Shown: piece after piece, positions 18,434 to 27,462 of the stretch | How positions within the stretch are numbered: the stretch's first letter is position 1 | Layout: every line of letters starts with the position of its first letter | Origin: DASXKD01 sp963806145 | GTDB lineage: Bacteria > Actinomycetota > Actinomycetes > Streptosporangiales > Streptosporangiaceae | Reading direction: 5' to 3' | Length of the DNA: 64,000 nucleotides | NCBI GenBank assembly: GCA_963806145.1 | Contig: CAWDXD010000004.1 | Location: forward strand, 1 to 64,000 | The notes under the pieces: model-generated | Told to the model about the DNA's origin: nothing | The model's input: the letters and a program-made list of their open reading frames with translations, nothing else | The model's database searches: none | Position numbers and translations under genes: made by a program

Positions 18434-18457
18434 ATGCGCAGCAGCAGCTGGGGCTGA
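18434..18457 (+). CDS. Heptapeptide mini-gene 5 (MRSSSWG)
   Basis: Identical peptide and codons to copy 4. CGAAGGAGCACCC precedes the ATG. Last copy; the MFS transporter gene converges on it, its stop lying 33 bases away. Confidence 0.55.
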   Translation: MRSSSWG

Positions 18458-18479
18458 CCCCGGTCGCACCGGCTCGCGC

Positions 18480-18495
18480 CGCTGACCGATCAGCG
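18480..18495. terminator. Small hairpin at MFS stop
   Basis: CGCTGA (18480-18485) pairs with TCAGCG (18490-18495) across CCGA, extendable with GC pairs on both sides. It lies between the convergent mini-gene array and MFS gene. Confidence 0.4.
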
Positions 18496-19954
18496 CGCCC
18501 GGGGCCGGCTGAAGGCGATAGCGATAGCAGCGACCGCACCGACCGCGCCGCTGGCCGCTATCACGAAGTCCGGGGCGAAGCGCTCGGCCGCCGCCCCCGC
18601 CACGATCATGGCCACACCTTGGCCGAGACTCATGCCACCTTGGGCGATGCCAAACGCCTGGCTGCGCTGCCGCGCCGGAGTCGCGGCGACAAACGAAGCG
18701 TTCGCGGCAAGCTGGAAGCAGTCGAAGAGGCCCGACACCACCAGCACCATCAGCGCGATGGGCAACGGGGGCCGGAAGACGAACAGGATGAGGACGCCGC
18801 ATGCCGCTGCGGCCAGCGGGCTCATCCACCGCACCCGCGTCGCCGGGGCGACGAACCGGCTGAAGGTGATCGCTCCCACCGTCGCACCGAAGGCCGGCGC
18901 CGCCAGGATGAGTCCGACGGCCACCGCCCCGCCGCCCAGGGCCGCCGCGAGCGGCGCGGAGACCCCTTCGGGGATGTTGTAGAAGGCAGCCAGCCAGCCA
19001 AGCAGCATCGGGATCCGCAGTGCCGGGCTGGTGAACACCAGCCGGAGGCCCGCGAGCAGCCCGCCGCCGGCTTCGGTCGGCTCGGCTTCGGCTTCACGGT
19101 CCGCCAGCCGCTTGAACCGCGGGCCAGGACCGGACCCAGACAAAGGTGATCAGGGCCGAGAGGGCAAACGTGGCGGCATCGATGAGCAGCGACACCCGGA
19201 CGCCGAAGAACCCGACGACCGCGCCCCCGACGGCGAACCCAAGCACCTGGGCGAACTGCAGCGTGGTGAGCGTGACCGCGGTCCCGAGCACGTACAGGTC
19301 GCCGGCGAGCAGGTCCGGGTAGAGAGCGGCGCGGGCCGACAGGAACGGCGCACCGATCAGGGTCACCAGGAACAGCAGCACCACGAGCACCGCGATCGGT
19401 ATCCCCGAGACCGCCATGACCGCGACCAGCACGACCCGGGTCAGGTCGCAAGCGATCATGACCCGCCGGCGGGGAAACCGGTCGGCCAGGCCGGAAAGGG
19501 TGATCCCGCCGATGAAGGCCGGTACCACGCTGGCCGCGAAGGTTATCGCGGCCAGCAGGGACGAGTGGGTGCGGTCGTACACCAGCAGCGTCAGCGCGAC
19601 CCGGGCAAGCTGGTCACCCGCGACGGAAAGCACCTGCGCCAGCCACAGCGCGCGGAACTCGCCTACCGCGAAGACCGCACCGAACGTCGCCCTGGGTGGT
19701 GCCGTGTCCGATCCTGCCGCGCCCAGCGTGGACTGCCCCTGCGCGCTGACTTCCGGGCTGATGGCGATTCCTCCGTGTGCGGGACTGGTGCCGAACCAGG
19801 GGTGAGGGAACGGGCCGACGTGCCGGATGAAGTTGCGTAAAGCGCTATCGCCATCGCAGCCCGTCGCCCGGTTGCTGTCAAGCACGAGACCAGTGACCGT
19901 ACGCCGGCCAGCCATGTCCGTCGCCATCCGGTCCCCACAAGCGGGAACGGGCAT
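18490..19954 (-). pseudogene. MFS transporter, one frameshift
   Basis: A major facilitator superfamily protein of about 485 residues with some 12 hydrophobic helices. The N-terminal half contains GEFRALWLAQVLSVAGDQLAR and, in the loop between helices 2 and 3, SGLADRFPRRRVMIACDL. The C-terminal half contains LGWLAAFYNIPEGVSAPLAA and ends FSRPRAR. The frame changes once near 19130, in the central loop, where SGPGPRFKRL continues the protein. The substrate is unknown. The start is uncertain: ATG at 19954 follows GAGGTGG, but 70 non-conserved residues precede the first helix. It converges on the mini-gene array. Confidence 0.75.
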
Positions 19955-20123
19955 CACCACCTCGCCGAGGTAAGCCGGACCAGACCGTCAGACTACGGTC
20001 GTGTTACCTGATTTTTACCGCCAAATCGGCCAGGCATGGTGGCTGCGGCGGGCCGCAGCCACCATGCCCGGCGATCGGCGCCCCGGATGGCGCCACCGGC
20101 CGGCTTCCGTCGCGCGGCGCCGG

Positions 20124-22777
20124 TCAGCTTCCGTCGCGCAGCACGGCGCCGACACGGCGAGCCGCCTCGGCCACCGCGGCGTCCCTGGCGGCGCTGGTCT
20201 CCTCGTCGGTGAGCGTGCGGTCGGGCGCGCGGAAGCGCAGCCGGTAGGCAAGGGACTTGTTGCCCTCCCCCACCTGCTCGCCGGTGTAGATGTCGAAGAG
20301 CCGCACGTCCTCCAGCAGGTCTGCGCCGTCCCCGGCGGCCGACGACGCCCCGGCGGCCAGCGCGGCCTCCACCTGCGCGGCGGGCACCGCATCCCGCACC
20401 ACCAGCGCGACGTCCTGCGTCGCCACCGGGTAGGCGGAGATCGTCGGCGCCTGGGCCGGCGGCAGCGCCACGGCCGCGGCACCGATGACCGACAGGTCCA
20501 GTTCCACCGCGCAGGTGCGGTCCGGCAGCCGGAACGCCTGTATCACCCGCGGGTGCAGTTCCCCGGCGTGCCCGGCGAGCTGCTCCTCGCCGTCCGCGCC
20601 GGTGATGTAGACCGCGGCGCAGCGGCCGGGGTGCCACGGCGGGTACTGGTCCTGCTCGATGCGGTAGCCGACCCGGCTCACCCGCAGCACCTCGCGGGCG
20701 GCCTCGACGGCGTCCTGCCACCCGGCCGGGCGGCCCGCGCCCCACCAGCCGGAGTTCTCCCGGTTCCCGGCCAGCACCACGCCGACCCGGAGCGGCTGGG
20801 CGGGCAGGGCGGATTCCATCTCGGTGACCTCGGCCACGGTCGGCCCACGGTCCACCCGCGGGATCGGGGCGACCCCCTGGCCGCCGGTGCCGAGCCGGAA
20901 CACCAGTCCCATCTCGTACAGGGCCAGATCACCGAACCCGCGCCCGATGTTGCGCGCCAGCACCCGCAGCAGGCCAGGCAGCAGGGTGGTGCGCAGGAAC
21001 GGCTCGTCCTCGCTGAGCGGGTTGGCGATCCGCACCGCCCGGCGGCGCACATCCTCGCCGGGCAGTTGCATCCGCTCGTAGTCGGCGGCCGAGCTGAACG
21101 GCTGGCTGAGCACCTCGACATAGCCTGCCCCGGCGAGCGTGCGGCCCACCGCGCGGCGCAGCCGCTGGGCACCGGTCAGCCCTTTCCCGGCGGCGGCCCG
21201 CGGCATCCGGACCGGAATGTTGTCGTAACCCTCCAGCCGGATCACCTCCTCCGCCAGGTCGCTGGGGTACCGCAGGTCCTGGCGCCAGGACGGCGGGACC
21301 ACGGTGAGGATCTCCGGGCCGCTCTCGTGCTTGCCGTACTCCCGCCGCAGGTGCCGGTTCAGGCTGGCACTCCTGGCCCCGGCGCTCTGGGCTGGCACGG
21401 CATCCCCGGCTGCCGGCGGCCGCCGCGGTACCGGCGTCCTCACCCGGCTCGGTCACCACGCAGCCGACGTCCCGCAGCCGCTGGATCACGGTCGCCTGCG
21501 GATACGGCAGCCCGGCCACCTTTCCCGGATAGTCCACCGGGCAGGCTGATCGTCACCGGGGGCACCTCGACCTGTGCGTGGGTGCAGCCGGGAATCACGG
21601 TCGCGCCGCCCAGCTCGGCCAGCAGCACCGCCGCCCTCGCCGAGGCACGCACCGGAAGCTCCCGGTCCACGTCGCGCTCGAAGCGGTAGGACGCCTCGCT
21701 GAACAGCCGGTGCCGCCGGCGCATCCTGGCCGTGCCCCGCGCGGAGAAGTGCGCGGCCTCGATCACCAGGTTCGCCGAGGACTCGGAGATCTCGGTCGCC
21801 AGGCCGCCCATGGTGCCGGCCATCGAGATCGGCCCGGAGTCGTCGGTGATCAGGATGTCGTCGGGGTCAAGCTCGCGGACGACATGGTCCAGCGTCTCCA
21901 GCCGCTCACCCGGCTGCGCCCGCCGCACCACGATCGGGCCGGTCAGCCGGTCGCGGTCGAAGGCGTGCAGCGGCTGCCCCAGCTCGACCATCAGGTAGTT
22001 GGTGACGTCGACCGCCAGCGACACCGTGCGCATGCCGGCCCGGGCCAGCCGCACCCGCATCCACAGCGGAGTCGGCGCGGCCGGGTCGAGGCCGTGCACC
22101 TCCCGCAGCACGAACCGGTCGCAGGCGGTCGGGTCGGCGATGCTCGCCTGGTACACCTCGGGCGACACCGCCTCGACATCGGCGGGCAGGCCCTGGCCGG
22201 CCGGGTCGGTGTACGGCACCTCGAACGCCGTGGCCAGCTCGCGGGCGACCCCGCGCACCGACAGCGCATACCCCAGGTTCGGGGTCACCGTGATGTCGAG
22301 CACCTGGTCGGCCAGCGCGGCGTAGCGCGCGAAGTCCTCGCCGAGCGGCGCATCGGGCGCGAGTACCAGGATGCCGGAGTGGTCGTCCCCGATGGCCAGT
22401 TCGGCGGCGGAGCAGATCATGCCCTCCGACATCCGGCCGTAGGCCTTTTTCGCGCCGATCTCGAAGCCGCCGGGCAGCACCGCACCAGGAGCCGCGAACG
22501 GCACCCGGTCCCCGACCACGAAGTTGGCCGCGCCGCAGATCACGTCGCGCTCGGTGGTGCCGGTGGTCACGTGGCAGTACCTGATCGGCTTGCGGAATCC
22601 GGTCAGCTCCTCGATGGCGGTGACCTCCGCCACCACGACACCGCTGACGTCGTGCCCGACGGCCTCGACGGATTCCACCTCCAGGCCCGCGGCGGTCAGC
22701 CGCCTGGCCACCTCCGCGGCCGGAACCGACTCGTCGACCGGGGCGTACTCGCGCAGCCAGGACAGTGGGACGCGCAT
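20124..22777 (-). CDS. pheT: Phenylalanyl-tRNA synthetase beta subunit (frame interrupted)
   Basis: The large subunit of the heterotetrameric PheRS, about 880 residues. The N-terminal MRVPLSWLREY and EMAP/OB-type tRNA-binding domain (about 40-150) are followed by B3/B4, the B5 domain and, from about residue 470, LTVVPPSWRQDLRYPSDLAEEV and the C-terminal anticodon-binding domain. The frame breaks near 21540, where one extra G separates TISLP from VDYPGKVAG, and again between about 21440 and 21310 within an Ala/Gly/Pro-rich stretch relatives lack. Since the gene is normally essential, sequence error is likely. ATG at 22777 shares one base with the pheS stop (TGATG). Confidence 0.92.
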
Positions 22778-23904
22778 CAGACCTCCACCCCCAGTGCGCG
22801 GCTGAACCGCACGTCGCCCTCCAGGGTGTCCCTGATGTCGGTCAGCCCGTGCCGGACCATGAGCGTGCGCTCGATGCCGAGCCCGAACGCGAAGCCGCTG
22901 TAGCGGTCCGGGTCGATCCCGCAGGCGATGAGCACCTTGGGGTTGACCATCCCGGCGCCGGCCAGCTCGATCCAGCCCTGCGACCGGCACACCCGGCACG
23001 GATCGCCGCCCCGGGTGGAGGCGCCGCGGCAGATGTGGCACTCCATGGACACGTCGACGCCGGGCTCGACGAACGGGAAGAAGTCCGGCCGGATCCTGGT
23101 CCGCAGCCCTTCGCCGAACATGGCTTCCACGAACGACTGGATCGCGCCGCGCAGGTCGGCCATGGTGAGGCCCTCGTCCACGGCCAGGAGCTCGATCTGG
23201 TGGAACACCGGGCTGTGGGTGGCGTCCAGCGGGTCGGTGCGGAAGCACTTGCCCGGGCTGACCACGTACACCGGCAGCGGGCGGGTCAGCAGGGCGCGGA
23301 TCTGCACCGGCGAGGTGTGCGTGCGCAGCACCGTGCCGGAGTGGCCGCCGTCCGGACCGGCCACGAAGATCGTGTCCTGCATCTCCCGTGCCGGGTGATC
23401 GGGCGCGAAGTTCAGCGCGTCGAAGTTGAACCACTCCGCCTCGACCTCGGGCCCCTCGGCGATCTCATACCCCATGCCCACGAACACGTCGGCGAGCCGC
23501 TCGCTCACCGTGGTCACCGGGTGCCTCGCCCCGGCCGGCTGCCGGTCCCAGGGCAAGGTCACATCGACGGTCTCCTCGACGAGCACGCGCTGGTCGCGCT
23601 CGGCCTCGAGTTCGCCCTGCCGTGCGTCGAGCATCCGCCGGACCTCACGGCGGGCGGCGCCGACCCGCTGGCCGGCCTCCGCCCTGGCCTGCGGCGGCAG
23701 CGCCCCGATCTCGGCATTGGCGAGCGCGAGCGGCGACCGGTCCCCGGCGTGCGCCAGCCGGGCGGCCTTGAGCTCGTCGAGCGTGCGCGCCTCCGCGATG
23801 GCGGTGAGCGCTTCCTTGAGCGCGGCGGCGATTTCCTCGGGCGACAACGCCGTCACCTCCACCGGGTCATATTGCTTGTTGGGTGCGGACATAGGTTTCG
23901 CCAT
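22777..23904 (-). CDS. pheS: Phenylalanyl-tRNA synthetase alpha subunit
   Basis: The catalytic subunit of PheRS, class II fold. The 375 residues have a coiled N-terminal arm (about 10-100), motif 2 around VSPGKCFRTDPLDATHSPVFHQ, FFPFVEPGVDVSMEC, and motif 3 FGLGIERTLMVRHGL near the end. A CHICRG...CRVC stretch sits between motifs 2 and 3, as in other actinobacterial PheS. The start is ATG at 23904 or 23892. The latter gives the usual MSAPN beginning; the former is adjacent to GAGG. It is coupled to pheT by TGATG. Confidence 0.96.
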   Translation of the reverse strand: MAKPMSAPNKQYDPVEVTALSPEEIAAALKEALTAIAEARTLDELKAARLAHAGDRSPLALANAEIGALPPQARAEAGQRVGAARREVRRMLDARQGELEAERDQRVLVEETVDVTLPWDRQPAGARHPVTTVSERLADVFVGMGYEIAEGPEVEAEWFNFDALNFAPDHPAREMQDTIFVAGPDGGHSGTVLRTHTSPVQIRALLTRPLPVYVVSPGKCFRTDPLDATHSPVFHQIELLAVDEGLTMADLRGAIQSFVEAMFGEGLRTRIRPDFFPFVEPGVDVSMECHICRGASTRGGDPCRVCRSQGWIELAGAGMVNPKVLIACGIDPDRYSGFAFGLGIERTLMVRHGLTDIRDTLEGDVRFSRALGVEV

Positions 23905-23914
23905 CCTCGGTTCA

Positions 23915-23946
23915 CGGAGGTGTCCAGGTTTTGCGGAGGTGTCCAG
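23915..23946 (-). repeat. Tandem CTGGACACCTCCG repeats upstream of pheS
   Basis: CGGAGGTGTCCAG occurs at 23915-23927 and again at 23934-23946 (plus strand), a 19-bp period directly ahead of the pheS start. On the transcript strand the complement is CTGGACACCTCCG. It could be an operator or a junction duplication. I see no T-box structure in the 270 bp leader; the rest of 23947-24086 shows nothing recognisable. Confidence 0.6.
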
Positions 23947-24089
23947 ATTTTTATGCCATACGATCGGCCCAAGCTGCCTGGTCCCCAGCCATCCAGGTTC
24001 CGGGGTCAGCCAGATGACCAACCGCCACCACCATGGGATCCGGAGGTGGCTCGCCGACCGTAAGGCTACAGACCGCGCCGGCCACCGTC

Positions 24090-24123
24090 GTGGGGCTCCG
24101 GGGGCTCGGCCCCCGGGCTAGCA
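24090..24123 (+). repeat. Palindromic element, copy D (downstream of histidine kinase gene)
   Basis: The plus strand reads GGGGCTCCGGGGGCTCGGCC then CCCGGGCTAGCAC: the right-hand hairpin and end of the dispersed element, about 50 bases beyond the kinase stop. Confidence 0.65.
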
Positions 24124-24173
24124 CCCGGGGTTACGGCCTCGGCGCGGGCTGGCCGCAGGCCAGCCAAGCAGAG

Positions 24174-25517
24174 TTAGCCCGCCGGAACCCCGGCGGGCAT
24201 GGTAAATCGGAACTCCGCACCGCCCTCCGGCGCCCGCTGTACCGTGATCGTCCCGCCGTGCGCCTCGACCAGGCCCTTGACGATGTAGAGGCCGAGCCCC
24301 GCGCCACCGCGGCGCTTGCTCCGCCAGAACTGCCGGAAGATCCGCGACTCGAGTTCCGGCGCGACACCGTCGCCCTCGTCCCGGACGGAGACCGCGATGC
24401 CTTCGGCCCCGGGCCTGACGGCACGGGCGCCAGCGGGTTCCAACGGCTCCACCACGACAGTTACGGTACCAGCGCCGTGCCGTACGGCGTTCTCAATGAG
24501 GTTGCCGAGGATCTGGTCGACCTTGTCCGCGTCGAGCCACGTCTCGGGCAGCCCGTCGGCGATCACCATCCGGTACCGGTCGGCCGGGTCGCCGGCCGCC
24601 ACCCGCCCGGCGACGATCTTCTCCACCCGTTCCGGGACGCTGACGAGCTGCCGGTGGATCTCCATCCGCCCTGACTCGATCCGGGACACGTCGAGCAGTT
24701 CGGTGATGAGCCTGGTGACCCGGTCCGCGTCGGCGTTGACGGTCTCCAGCATCACTTTCTTCTGGTCGTCGGTGAACCGGCCCCATTTGGCCAGCAGCGT
24801 GGCGGTGAAGCCTTTCACGCTGGTGAGCGGGGACCTCAGTTCGTGCGCCACGGTGGACACCAGGTCGGCGCGGCTGCGCTCCAGGCGGGCCCGCTGCTGC
24901 GCACCGCGCAGCACGAACACCAAGCGCTGGACGTCACCAGTGCGAGCCGGATGGCGTTGTTGCGATGGGGCCCAGCGCGGTGCCCGCACGTAGGACATGG
25001 TGACCAGCAGTTCGGTTCCGTCGGGGAGGAAAAGCGGCGTCTCGGGGTGGCGGGTGCGGATGGACAGCCCGTGGTAGGGGTTGGCCGACACCCACCAGCA
25101 GCGCCCGTCGGCGTCACGCAGCGCGAGGATCTGCCGCACGTCCGCGCCGATCGCGGCCCGGACGGGTATCCCGGTCAGCCGCGAGGCGGCGCGGTTGAAC
25201 ACCATGACCCGGCCGGCGTGGTCGGCGATAACCAGGCCGTCAGGAAGCTCGTCGGCACAGGCCATCGAGCTGACCAGCACCGGGCCCGGCGCTGCCGGAC
25301 CAGTCATATCCGCCGCCCGGCCCGGGCTCATGGCAGCAGGCAACTCTGCTGGCCCCGACCCCACCGCCCCGCCCAAGGCTGGCCCCGACCCCACCGCCCC
25401 GCCCAAGGCTGGCCCCGACCCCACCGCCCCGCCCAAGGCTGGCCCCGACCCCGCCGCCCCGCCCAAGGCCGGGCCCTGGTCAAGCGGCCTCTCGCCGGGC
25501 GCCGCATGCCCGTCCAC
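24174..25517 (-). CDS. PAS-domain sensor histidine kinase
   Basis: A 447-residue probable cytosolic histidine kinase. After a low-complexity N-terminus come a PAS domain (about 90-200, DGLVIADHAGRVMVFNRAA), HisKA with the phospho-acceptor in STVAHELRSPLTSVKG (His near 238), N-box NLIENAVRHGAG, and G boxes RDEGDGVAP and GGAGLGLYIVKGLV. There is no transmembrane helix and no response-regulator gene beside it. A kinase gene at this place beside pheST also occurs in Streptomyces. The N-terminus (about 18-57) is a four-fold GPALGGAVGS repeat. GTG at 25517 is a guess; ATG at 25331 would omit the repeat. A 9-bp hairpin (24177-24198) overlaps the last codons. Confidence 0.88.
   Translation of the reverse strand: MDGHAAPGERPLDQGPALGGAAGSGPALGGAVGSGPALGGAVGSGPALGGAVGSGPAELPAAMSPGRAADMTGPAAPGPVLVSSMACADELPDGLVIADHAGRVMVFNRAASRLTGIPVRAAIGADVRQILALRDADGRCWWVSANPYHGLSIRTRHPETPLFLPDGTELLVTMSYVRAPRWAPSQQRHPARTGDVQRLVFVLRGAQQRARLERSRADLVSTVAHELRSPLTSVKGFTATLLAKWGRFTDDQKKVMLETVNADADRVTRLITELLDVSRIESGRMEIHRQLVSVPERVEKIVAGRVAAGDPADRYRMVIADGLPETWLDADKVDQILGNLIENAVRHGAGTVTVVVEPLEPAGARAVRPGAEGIAVSVRDEGDGVAPELESRIFRQFWRSKRRGGAGLGLYIVKGLVEAHGGTITVQRAPEGGAEFRFTMPAGVPAG
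25351..25470 (-). repeat. Four perfect or near-perfect 30-bp tandem repeats
   Basis: Units begin at 25351, 25381, 25411 and 25441; the first three are identical and the fourth differs at two positions. The plus-strand unit reads GGCCCCGACCCCACCGCCCC then GCCCAAGGCT. In the kinase frame it encodes GPALGGAVGS. It is related to the dispersed repeat at 4376 and 34167. Confidence 0.9.
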
Positions 25518-25693
25518 GCGCGTCCCTGCCTCCGTCCGGCACCTGTGCCACCTGTCGTGGCCCGGTCCCCAACCCGGCCGCTGGCTTCACGTGGCCCACC
25601 CCGCCGGCCACCTGGCTCGGAGCACCCGGCCGGAAAACCGCCGCATCCGCGGACCCCGACCAGAAGCTCCTCATGACGCAATGTGATCAGACT

Positions 25694-26554
25694 CTAGCGC
25701 GTTGCTGGGACTGCACGGCAGCCCCCTCCCGCGTCAGAGCGCTGTGCCCGGGCCGAGGCGTACAGGCAGACCGCGGCCGCGGCGGCCAGGTTAAGGCTCT
25801 CCGCCTGCCCATATATCGGCACCGCTACCGGCTCGTCGGCCAGCACAAGCAGGTCGTCCGGCAGTCCCCACGCCTCGTTGCCGAACAGCCAGGCCGTTGG
25901 CCCGGCGAGCACTCCCCGTGGTTCCGCCTGGTCCAGCGGCTGGCCCGTGCGGCCGTCCGCGGCAAGCACCCGCAGGCCCGCCGCGCGGAGCTGACTCACC
26001 GTATCCGCCACCGGGCCGCCGAGCACCACGCCGGTGTGGAAGATGCTGCCCGCGGACGCGCGGACACACTTGCTGTTGTACGGGTCCACCGAGGCATCGG
26101 AGAAGACCACCCCGTCCGCGCCCGCCGCGTCCGCGGTGCGCAGTACCGTCCCCGCGTTGCCCGGGTCCCTGACGTTGGCGAGGATGACCACCAGCCGCGG
26201 CCCGGCGCCGGTCAGCGCGGCCAGCGGCACGTCCACGAACCGGCAGACGGCGAGGATTCCCTGCGGGGTGACGGTCTGCGCGAGCTCGGCCATGACTTCG
26301 CCGCTCACCACGTGCACCGCGGCACCCTGGCGGCTGGCCCGCGCGGCCATCCCGCCGTGACGGGACCGCGCCGCGGCGGTGAGGAACAACTCGGTCACCA
26401 CACCGTCGCGGGCGAGCGCCTCACCGGCCGCCTGGGGGCCCTCGGCAAGGAACAGCCTGGCCCGTTCCCGCATCGCCCGCTTGGCGAGCTGGCGGGCAGC
26501 CTTCACCCTGGGCGAGCGGATGCTGGTCAGCTCCGGACCGGAGAACTCAGTCAT
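25694..26554 (-). CDS. TrmH/SpoU-family RNA 2'-O-methyltransferase
   Basis: A SAM-dependent knotted (SPOUT) methyltransferase of 286 residues acting on rRNA or tRNA ribose. The N-terminal substrate-binding domain (about 10-100) precedes the three SpoU motifs: NVRDPGNAGTVLRTADAAG (about 128-146), AWLFGNEAWGLP (about 224-235) and IYGQAESLNLAAAAAVCLY (about 251-269). ATG at 26554 is preferred over a GTG nine bases upstream. It lies between rplT and the kinase gene, as in Streptomyces. The exact target nucleotide cannot be told. Confidence 0.9.
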   Translation of the reverse strand: MTEFSGPELTSIRSPRVKAARQLAKRAMRERARLFLAEGPQAAGEALARDGVVTELFLTAAARSRHGGMAARASRQGAAVHVVSGEVMAELAQTVTPQGILAVCRFVDVPLAALTGAGPRLVVILANVRDPGNAGTVLRTADAAGADGVVFSDASVDPYNSKCVRASAGSIFHTGVVLGGPVADTVSQLRAAGLRVLAADGRTGQPLDQAEPRGVLAGPTAWLFGNEAWGLPDDLLVLADEPVAVPIYGQAESLNLAAAAAVCLYASARAQRSDAGGGCRAVPATR

Positions 26555-26587
26555 CCAGATCACCCACGGCGACGCAGCCCGCGGCCG

Positions 26588-26636
26588 TGATCCTGAAAGA
26601 CAGTGCGGCGTATAGCAGTACAGAGTTTCAGGATCA
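26588..26636 (-). terminator. Inverted repeat after rplT
   Basis: TGATCCTGAAA (26588-26598) pairs perfectly with TTTCAGGATCA (26626-26636) around a 27-base loop, 12 bases beyond the rplT stop. It probably ends the infC-rpmI-rplT transcript. Confidence 0.6.
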
Positions 26637-26647
26637 TGAAACCTCGG

Positions 26648-27025
26648 TCAGGCGGCTTCGATGATCGGTTCCGGCAGCGCGTCCTTCGCCACCTTGACCA
26701 GCCCGGAGAACGCGCTCGGGTCGGACACGGCAAGCTCGGCGAGCATGCGCCTGTCCACGTCGACCCCGGCGGCCTTCAGGCCCTGGATGAACCGGTTGTA
26801 GGTGATGCCGTCCGCGCGCGCGGCAGCGTTGATGCGCTGGATCCACAGCCGGCGGAACGCGCCCTTGCGGTCCTTGCGGCCCGCGTAGGCGTATGTCATC
26901 GAGTGGAGCATCTGCTCCTTGGCCTTGCGGTACATCCGAGACCGCTGGCCGCGGTACCCGCTTGCCCGCTCAAGCACCACCTTGCGCTTCTTGTGGGCGT
27001 TGATCGCCCGCTTCACGCGTGCCAC
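26648..27025 (-). CDS. rplT: 50S ribosomal protein L20
   Basis: A 125-residue basic protein needed for early 50S assembly. It begins MARVKRAINAHKKRKVVL and contains GYRGQRSRMYRKAKEQ, RKGAFRRLWIQRINAAAR and YNRFIQGLKAAGVDVDR, all typical of L20. It is the third gene of the infC-rpmI-rplT set. The last ten residues vary in the family. Confidence 0.98.
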   Translation of the reverse strand: MARVKRAINAHKKRKVVLERASGYRGQRSRMYRKAKEQMLHSMTYAYAGRKDRKGAFRRLWIQRINAAARADGITYNRFIQGLKAAGVDVDRRMLAELAVSDPSAFSGLVKVAKDALPEPIIEAA

Positions 27026-27051
27026 TTCTTACTCCCTGGAGGCGGGCTGGG

Positions 27052-27246
27052 CTACTTAGCCAGCAACTTCTTGATCTTCTTTGCGTCTGCGGGGGCAAGC
27101 TCAACTTCGCCAGCCAGCCGCCGGGTCACTCTGCTCGACTTGTGCTCGAACAGGTGCTTGCGGTTCGCGCGACGGCGCAGCACCTTCCCGGTACCGGTCA
27201 GCCGGAAGCGCTTGTTCGCTCCGCTGTGCGTCTTCATCTTTGGCAT
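27052..27246 (-). CDS. rpmI: 50S ribosomal protein L35
   Basis: A 64-residue basic protein, MPKMKTHSGANKRFRLTGTG at the start and RRRANRKHLFEHKS in the middle, ending KKIKKLLAK. Length and sequence are standard. It lies 26 bp upstream of rplT. Confidence 0.98.
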   Translation of the reverse strand: MPKMKTHSGANKRFRLTGTGKVLRRRANRKHLFEHKSSRVTRRLAGEVELAPADAKKIKKLLAK

Positions 27247-27462
27247 GCTCGCCGTCGTCTCTCGTCTCCTGCGCGCCCTGTGGCACGGCTTTGTTCTGCG
27301 TCCGCACCCGGCGGGTTCCCGCCGTTCGCGGACGTTACCTTCCCATCGTTCGCCCGCGTTGCCGCGGACATGTTGTCCTCGTCACGCCCAGCCGGGCTGC
27401 CGGCAGTGACCTACCTGGCAGTGGCCTGGTTACGGCGCACTGCCTGGTTGGCCAGGCCTTGC

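Larger units (their letters stand above)
18122..18457 (+). repeat. Tandem array of five mini-gene units (70-77 bp period)
   Basis: Five units start at 18139, 18214, 18284, 18357 and 18434 (spacings 75, 70, 73, 77). Each has AAGGAG, eight bases, ATG, six sense codons and TGA. The ribosome site and the ATG-to-TGA part are nearly identical between copies while the C/A-rich spacers differ in sequence and length. Spaced repeats resemble a CRISPR array, but the repeat is translatable, the spacers are partly alike and no cas gene is present. Confidence 0.85.
17822..18489. other. Gene-poor stretch holding a mini-gene array
   Basis: There is no long reading frame in these 668 bp. The left part (17822-18060) is unusually AT-rich for this genome and should hold the leftward promoter of the GGDEF gene; TTGACA on the minus strand at 17919-17924 is a candidate -35. 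The right part (18120-18457) is the five-copy heptapeptide array listed below. A 6-bp hairpin (18480-18495) closes the region at the MFS stop. Confidence 0.7.

Noticed and set aside
18122..18457. CRISPR array reading of the five spaced repeats
   Set aside because: The repeats are translation units with ribosome sites, the spacers resemble each other and vary in length from about 46 to 53 bases, and there are no cas genes or leader.
18139..18457. Microcin C-type (heptapeptide-nucleotide) gene cluster
   Set aside because: The peptides are seven residues long and an MFS gene is adjacent, but they end in Gly, not Asn, and no MccB-like adenylating enzyme, immunity protein or processing gene is in the window.
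20124..22777. pheT as two separate genes
   Set aside because: The two open parts are contiguous pieces of one conserved protein and a one-base change restores the B5 region.
23905..24173. T-box or leader-peptide attenuator upstream of pheS
   Set aside because: No T-box sequence, specifier loop or Phe-rich leader peptide was visible; only a 19-bp tandem repeat.
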